The position numbers were made by a program, and so were the translations under genes. DNA of 7,983 bases from an uncultured Streptomyces sp. (GTDB taxonomy: Bacteria; Actinomycetota; Actinomycetes; Streptomycetales; Streptomycetaceae), in NCBI GenBank assembly GCA_946480485.1, contig CAMLJW010000233.1, forward strand, positions 1-7,983. The letters run 5' to 3'. The notes under the pieces were generated by a model. The model made no database searches. It was not told the origin of the DNA and was given only the letters and a program-made list of their open reading frames with translations. Positions 4,544 to 7,983 of this stretch are shown here, in pieces (positions within the stretch are counted from its first letter, which is position 1; the number at the start of each line of letters is the position of its first letter).

Positions 4544-5719
4544 GTGACCGTGGAGAGCACTGCCGCGCGCAAGCCGCGACGCAGCGCCGGTACGAAGCGC
4601 ACCAGCGCCAAGAAGCCACCGCGCCAGGACACCGAACTCGTTCAGCTGCTGACGCCCGAAGGTAAACGCGTCAAGCACGCCAAGTCCGCTGAATACGCGG
4701 CGTACGTAGCCGACATCACCCCCGAAGAGCTGCGCGGCCTCTACCGCGACATGGTGCTCACCCGCCGCTTCGACGCCGAGGCGACCTCGCTGCAGCGCCA
4801 GGGCGAGCTGGGCCTGTGGGCCTCGCTGCTCGGCCAGGAGGCCGCCCAGATCGGCTCCGGGCGGGCCACCCGCGAGGACGACTACGTCTTCCCGACCTAC
4901 CGAGAACACGGCGTCGCCTGGTGTCGCGGAGTCGACCCGACCAACCTGCTCGGCATGTTCCGCGGCGTGAACAACGGCGGCTGGGACCCCACCAGCAACA
5001 ACTTCCACCTCTACACGATCGTCATCGGCTCGCAGACCCTGCACGCCACCGGCTACGCGATGGGCGTGGCCAAGGACGGCGCCGACTCCGCCGTGATCGC
5101 GTACTTCGGGGACGGCGCCTCCAGCCAGGGCGACGTCGCCGAGGCGTTCACGTTCTCCGCGGTCTACAACGCGCCCGTGGTGTTCTTCTGCCAGAACAAC
5201 CAGTGGGCGATCTCCGAGCCCACCGAGAAGCAGACCCGCGTCCCGCTCTACCAGCGCGCGCAGGGCTACGGCTTCCCGGGCGTGCGGGTCGACGGCAACG
5301 ACGTACTGGCCTGCCTGGCCGTCACCAAGTGGGCGTTGGAGCGGGCCCGCCGGGGTGAGGGGCCCACGCTCGTCGAGGCGTACACGTACCGCATGGGCGC
5401 GCACACCACCTCCGACGACCCCACCCGCTACCGGCACGACGACGAGCGGCTGGCGTGGGAGGCGAAGGACCCGATCCAGCGCCTGCGCGCGTACCTCGAG
5501 TCCGAAACCGACACGAACGAGGGATTTTTCGCGGAACTGGAAGACGAGAGCGAAACGTTGGGAAGGCGAGTGCGCGAAGTGGTACGTGCCATGCCGGACC
5601 CGGACCACTTCGCGATCTTCGAGAATGTGTACGCGGACGGGCACGCGCTCGTCGACGAGGAGCGGGCACAGTTCGCCGCCTACCAGGCGTCGTTCGCTGA
5701 GGAAGGGGAGGGCAAGTAG
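4544..5719 (+). CDS. bkdA: Branched-chain 2-oxo acid dehydrogenase E1 alpha subunit
   Basis: A 391-residue thiamine diphosphate-dependent E1 alpha subunit, which pairs with E1 beta as an alpha2beta2 decarboxylase for the 2-oxo acids of valine, leucine and isoleucine. Evidence: the ThDP/Mg motif begins GDG at 189-191 and ends NN at 218-219, the usual spacing; RQGELGLW and YREHGVAW are typical of the family; the active-site loop GAHTTSDDPTRYR contains His287 and Ser290, matching the loop phosphorylated in mammalian BCKDHA. The start is GTG 4544 with a strong ribosome binding site. Residues 8-28 form a Lys/Arg/Ala-rich tail not needed for the fold. Codons 326-348 contain unusually many A/T-ending codons. 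It is first gene of the operon, 2 bp before E1 beta. Streptomyces carries paralogous bkdABC and bkdFGH sets; I cannot tell which this is, so the symbol is generic. A pyruvate-specific E1 alpha is less likely given this sequence type. Confidence 0.93.
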   Translation: MTVESTAARKPRRSAGTKRTSAKKPPRQDTELVQLLTPEGKRVKHAKSAEYAAYVADITPEELRGLYRDMVLTRRFDAEATSLQRQGELGLWASLLGQEAAQIGSGRATREDDYVFPTYREHGVAWCRGVDPTNLLGMFRGVNNGGWDPTSNNFHLYTIVIGSQTLHATGYAMGVAKDGADSAVIAYFGDGASSQGDVAEAFTFSAVYNAPVVFFCQNNQWAISEPTEKQTRVPLYQRAQGYGFPGVRVDGNDVLACLAVTKWALERARRGEGPTLVEAYTYRMGAHTTSDDPTRYRHDDERLAWEAKDPIQRLRAYLESETDTNEGFFAELEDESETLGRRVREVVRAMPDPDHFAIFENVYADGHALVDEERAQFAAYQASFAEEGEGK

Positions 5720-5721
5720 CG

Positions 5722-6702
5722 ATGGCAGCAGAACAGATGGCGCTGGCCAAGGCGATCAACGAGTCACTGCGCACGGCCCTCGAAGCCGACCCCAAGGTCC
5801 TGGTCATGGGGGAGGACGTCGGCAAGCTCGGCGGTGTCTTCCGGGTCACGGACGGGCTGCAGAAGGACTTCGGCGAGGACCGGGTCATCGACACCCCGCT
5901 GGCCGAGTCGGGCATCGTCGGCACGGCGATCGGCCTCGCGCTGCGCGGCTACCGCCCGGTGGCGGAGATCCAGTTCGACGGCTTCGTCTTCCCTGCCTAC
6001 GACCAGATCGTCACGCAGCTCGCGAAGATGCACGCGCGGGCACTCGGAAAGATCAAAGTACCGGTGGTCATCCGCATCCCCTACGGTGGCGGCATCGGCG
6101 CGGTCGAGCACCACTCCGAGTCCCCGGAGGCACTGTTCGCGCACGTGGCCGGTCTGAAGATCGTGTCGCCGTCGAACGCGTCGGACGCGTACTGGATGAT
6201 GCAGCAGGCCATTCACAGCGACGACCCGGTGATCTTCTTCGAGCCCAAGCGGCGCTACTGGGACAAGGCCGAGGTCGACCCGGGGGCGATCCCCGGCCCG
6301 CTGCACACCGCACGGGTCGTGCGCGCCGGCAGCGATCTGACGCTGGCCGCGTACGGGCCGATGGTGAAGGTCTGCCAGGAGGCCGCGGCCGCCGCCCAGG
6401 AGGAGGACAAGTCCCTCGAGGTCCTGGACCTGCGTTCGGTCTCGCCGATCGACTTCGACACCGTGCAGGCCTCGGTGGAGAGAACCGGCCGGCTGGTGGT
6501 GGTGCACGAGGCCCCGGTGTTCTTCGGCTCCGGCGCGGAGATCGCCGCCCGCATCACCGAGCGGTGCTTCTACCACCTGGAGGCGCCCGTGCTGCGCGTG
6601 GGCGGCTACCACGCCCCGTATCCGCCGGCGCGCCTCGAGGACGAGTACCTGCCGGGTCTGGACCGGGTGCTGGATGCCGTCGACCGCGCGCTGGCGTACT
6701 GA
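5722..6702 (+). CDS. bkdB: Branched-chain 2-oxo acid dehydrogenase E1 beta subunit
   Basis: A 326-residue transketolase-like beta subunit that completes the ThDP site of E1 at the alpha/beta interface. Visible features: GEDVG near residue 30, TPLAESGIVG with Glu62 at the position that contacts the ThDP aminopyrimidine, FDGFVFPAYDQI, and GAVEHHSESPEALFAH with conserved His131; the C-terminal transketolase domain (about 200-320) includes DLRSVSPID and HEAPVFFGSG. The length is normal for the family. ATG 5722 was chosen because GGAGG sits 10 nt upstream inside the end of the E1 alpha gene; Met6 is an alternative with no good ribosome site. Only 2 bp separate it from E1 alpha, which suggests translational coupling and equal subunit amounts. 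All expected motifs are intact. The BkdG type of the paralogous Streptomyces set would have nearly this length. Confidence 0.94.
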   Translation: MAAEQMALAKAINESLRTALEADPKVLVMGEDVGKLGGVFRVTDGLQKDFGEDRVIDTPLAESGIVGTAIGLALRGYRPVAEIQFDGFVFPAYDQIVTQLAKMHARALGKIKVPVVIRIPYGGGIGAVEHHSESPEALFAHVAGLKIVSPSNASDAYWMMQQAIHSDDPVIFFEPKRRYWDKAEVDPGAIPGPLHTARVVRAGSDLTLAAYGPMVKVCQEAAAAAQEEDKSLEVLDLRSVSPIDFDTVQASVERTGRLVVVHEAPVFFGSGAEIAARITERCFYHLEAPVLRVGGYHAPYPPARLEDEYLPGLDRVLDAVDRALAY

Positions 6703-6706
6703 GGAG
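6702..6706 (+). promoter_or_regulatory. Ribosome binding site that decides the E2 start
   Basis: AGGAG overlaps the last base of the E1 beta stop codon and lies 6 nt before GTG 6713. The in-frame ATG at 6722 would have a 15-nt spacing, so the GTG is the better start. Confidence 0.75.
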
Positions 6707-6712
6707 AGGGTC

Positions 6713-7983
6713 GTGACGACGATGACTGAGACCGCCTCCGGCCTCCGTGAGTTCAAGATGCCCGACGTGGGCGAGGGGCTGACCGAGGCGGAGATCCTCA
6801 AGTGGTATGTCCAGCCCGGTGAGCGGGTCACCGACGGCCAGGTGGTCTGCGAGGTCGAGACCGCCAAGGCCGCGGTGGAACTGCCGATTCCGTACGACGG
6901 CGTGGTGCGCGAGCTGCGCTTTCCCGAGGGGACGACGGTCGACGTCGGCCAGGTGATCATCGCGGTGGACGTGGCGGGAGGAGCCGGCGGGGGCGGTGGA
7001 GGCGGTGGGACCGCTCCGGCCGCGGCGCCTGAGACCCCTGCCGAAACCCCGGCTCAGGCCGCTGTTGCGACCTCGCAGGAGCGCAAGCCCGAGGGCCGCA
7101 AACCGGTCCTCGTCGGGTACGGCGTCGCCGAGTCGTCCACGAAGCGGCGTGCCCGCAAGGGGGTTGTGGCCCAGCAGTCCCAGGCGACGGCCACGGTTCT
7201 GGGCGAGCTGAACGGGCACACACCTCCGGTGGCCCGCCCGCTGGCGAAGCCGCCGGTGCGCAAGCTGGCCAAGGACCTCGGGGTGGACCTGGCGACGGTG
7301 ACCCCGTCCGGCCCGGACGGGGTCATCACGCGCGAGGACGTGCGCGCGGCCGTGGCACCGCCGGCACCCGAGCCGGTGGAAACTCCCGCTGCCGCCCAGG
7401 CCCCGGTCCCGGTGGTGTCGGACGAGGGCGCCCGGGAGACCCGCATCCCGATCAAGGGCGTGCGCAGGGCGACCGCGGCGGCGATGGTGGGCTCGGCGTT
7501 CACGGCGCCGCATGTCACCGAGTTCGTGACGGTCGACGTGACCCGCACGATGAAGCTGGTCGAGGAGCTCAAGCAGGACAAGGACCTCGCCGGCCTCCGG
7601 GTCAACCCGCTCCTGCTCATCGCCAAGGCGCTGCTGGTGGCGATCCGGCGGAACCCTGAGGTGAACGCGTCCTGGGACGAGGCGAAGCAGGAGATCGCCG
7701 TCAAGCACTACGTGAACCTGGGCATCGCGGCGGCCACTCCCCGCGGCCTGATCGTCCCGAACATCAAGGATGCCCACACCAAGACCCTGCCCGAACTGGC
7801 GGCGGCGCTTGCTGAGTTGGTAGCCACGGCCCGTGAGGGCAAGACGTCACCGGCGGCGATGCAGAGCGGCACGGTGACGATCACAAACGTCGGTGTCTTC
7901 GGCATCGACACCGGTACACCCATCCTCAACCCCGGTGAGTCCGCGATCCTCGCCGTTGGCGCCATCAGGCTCCAGCCCTGGGT
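6713..7983 (+). CDS. bkdC: Branched-chain 2-oxo acid dehydrogenase E2 (dihydrolipoamide acyltransferase), 3' end outside the window
   Basis: Core subunit that carries the acyl group on lipoyl-lysine and transfers it to CoA; 423 codons are visible. Domains in order: one lipoyl domain (about 12-88) with VETAKAAVE and lipoylated Lys52; a Gly run then Ala/Pro/Thr linker; a short basic stretch KRRARK; the E1/E3 peripheral-subunit-binding domain (about 177-215, PPVRKLAKDLGVDL and GPDGVITREDV); a second Pro/Ala linker; and the acyltransferase domain from about residue 240 (KGVRRATAAAMVGS, PHVTEF, NLGIAAATPRGLIVP). The catalytic HxxxDG motif normally lies near the C-terminus and is beyond the window, so catalytic completeness cannot be judged. 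The gene follows E1 beta by 10 bp in the same operon. A partner E3 (lipoamide dehydrogenase) is not visible. Confidence 0.93.
   Translation, partial: MTTMTETASGLREFKMPDVGEGLTEAEILKWYVQPGERVTDGQVVCEVETAKAAVELPIPYDGVVRELRFPEGTTVDVGQVIIAVDVAGGAGGGGGGGGTAPAAAPETPAETPAQAAVATSQERKPEGRKPVLVGYGVAESSTKRRARKGVVAQQSQATATVLGELNGHTPPVARPLAKPPVRKLAKDLGVDLATVTPSGPDGVITREDVRAAVAPPAPEPVETPAAAQAPVPVVSDEGARETRIPIKGVRRATAAAMVGSAFTAPHVTEFVTVDVTRTMKLVEELKQDKDLAGLRVNPLLLIAKALLVAIRRNPEVNASWDEAKQEIAVKHYVNLGIAAATPRGLIVPNIKDAHTKTLPELAAALAELVATAREGKTSPAAMQSGTVTITNVGVFGIDTGTPILNPGESAILAVGAIRLQPW

Overview
The window is high-GC DNA with strong third-position G/C bias, GTG starts and purine-rich Shine-Dalgarno sites. Together with the protein families present this points to a Streptomyces or close actinomycete relative. 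It holds six protein-coding genes, two of them cut by the window edges, and no RNA gene, insertion sequence or CRISPR array that I can see.

Left part (1-2952): two paralogous Hanks-type Ser/Thr protein kinases are transcribed divergently from a 334-bp intergenic region. The minus-strand kinase runs off the left edge. The plus-strand kinase is complete: a cytoplasmic kinase domain, one transmembrane helix and a Thr/Pro-rich outer tail without PASTA repeats. Middle (2953-4091): the plus-strand kinase converges on a minus-strand aminoglycoside-phosphotransferase-like small-molecule kinase of unknown substrate. The 113-bp convergent gap contains two inverted repeats that could act as a shared terminator. 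The phosphotransferase probably starts at a GTG just downstream of a -10-like box, so its mRNA may be leaderless.

Right part (4092-7983): a 452-bp divergent intergenic region precedes a tight three-gene operon for the branched-chain 2-oxo acid dehydrogenase complex: E1 alpha, E1 beta (2-bp gap) and the lipoylated E2 (10-bp gap, cut by the right edge). This complex oxidatively decarboxylates the 2-oxo acids of valine, leucine and isoleucine to acyl-CoA starters for branched fatty acids and polyketides. The E3 subunit is not in the window. The long leader region carries a tandem 11-bp repeat, two perfect 12-bp palindromes (one AT-rich) and a five-codon mini-ORF behind a strong Shine-Dalgarno-like sequence, all candidates for control elements.

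The genes are mostly familiar. The most interesting points are the proximity of two Ser/Thr kinases to an E1 alpha that keeps the Ser-containing loop phosphorylated in its mammalian counterpart, the lysine/arginine-rich tail on E1 alpha, and the unexplained structure of the bkd leader. I did not find a convincing new system.
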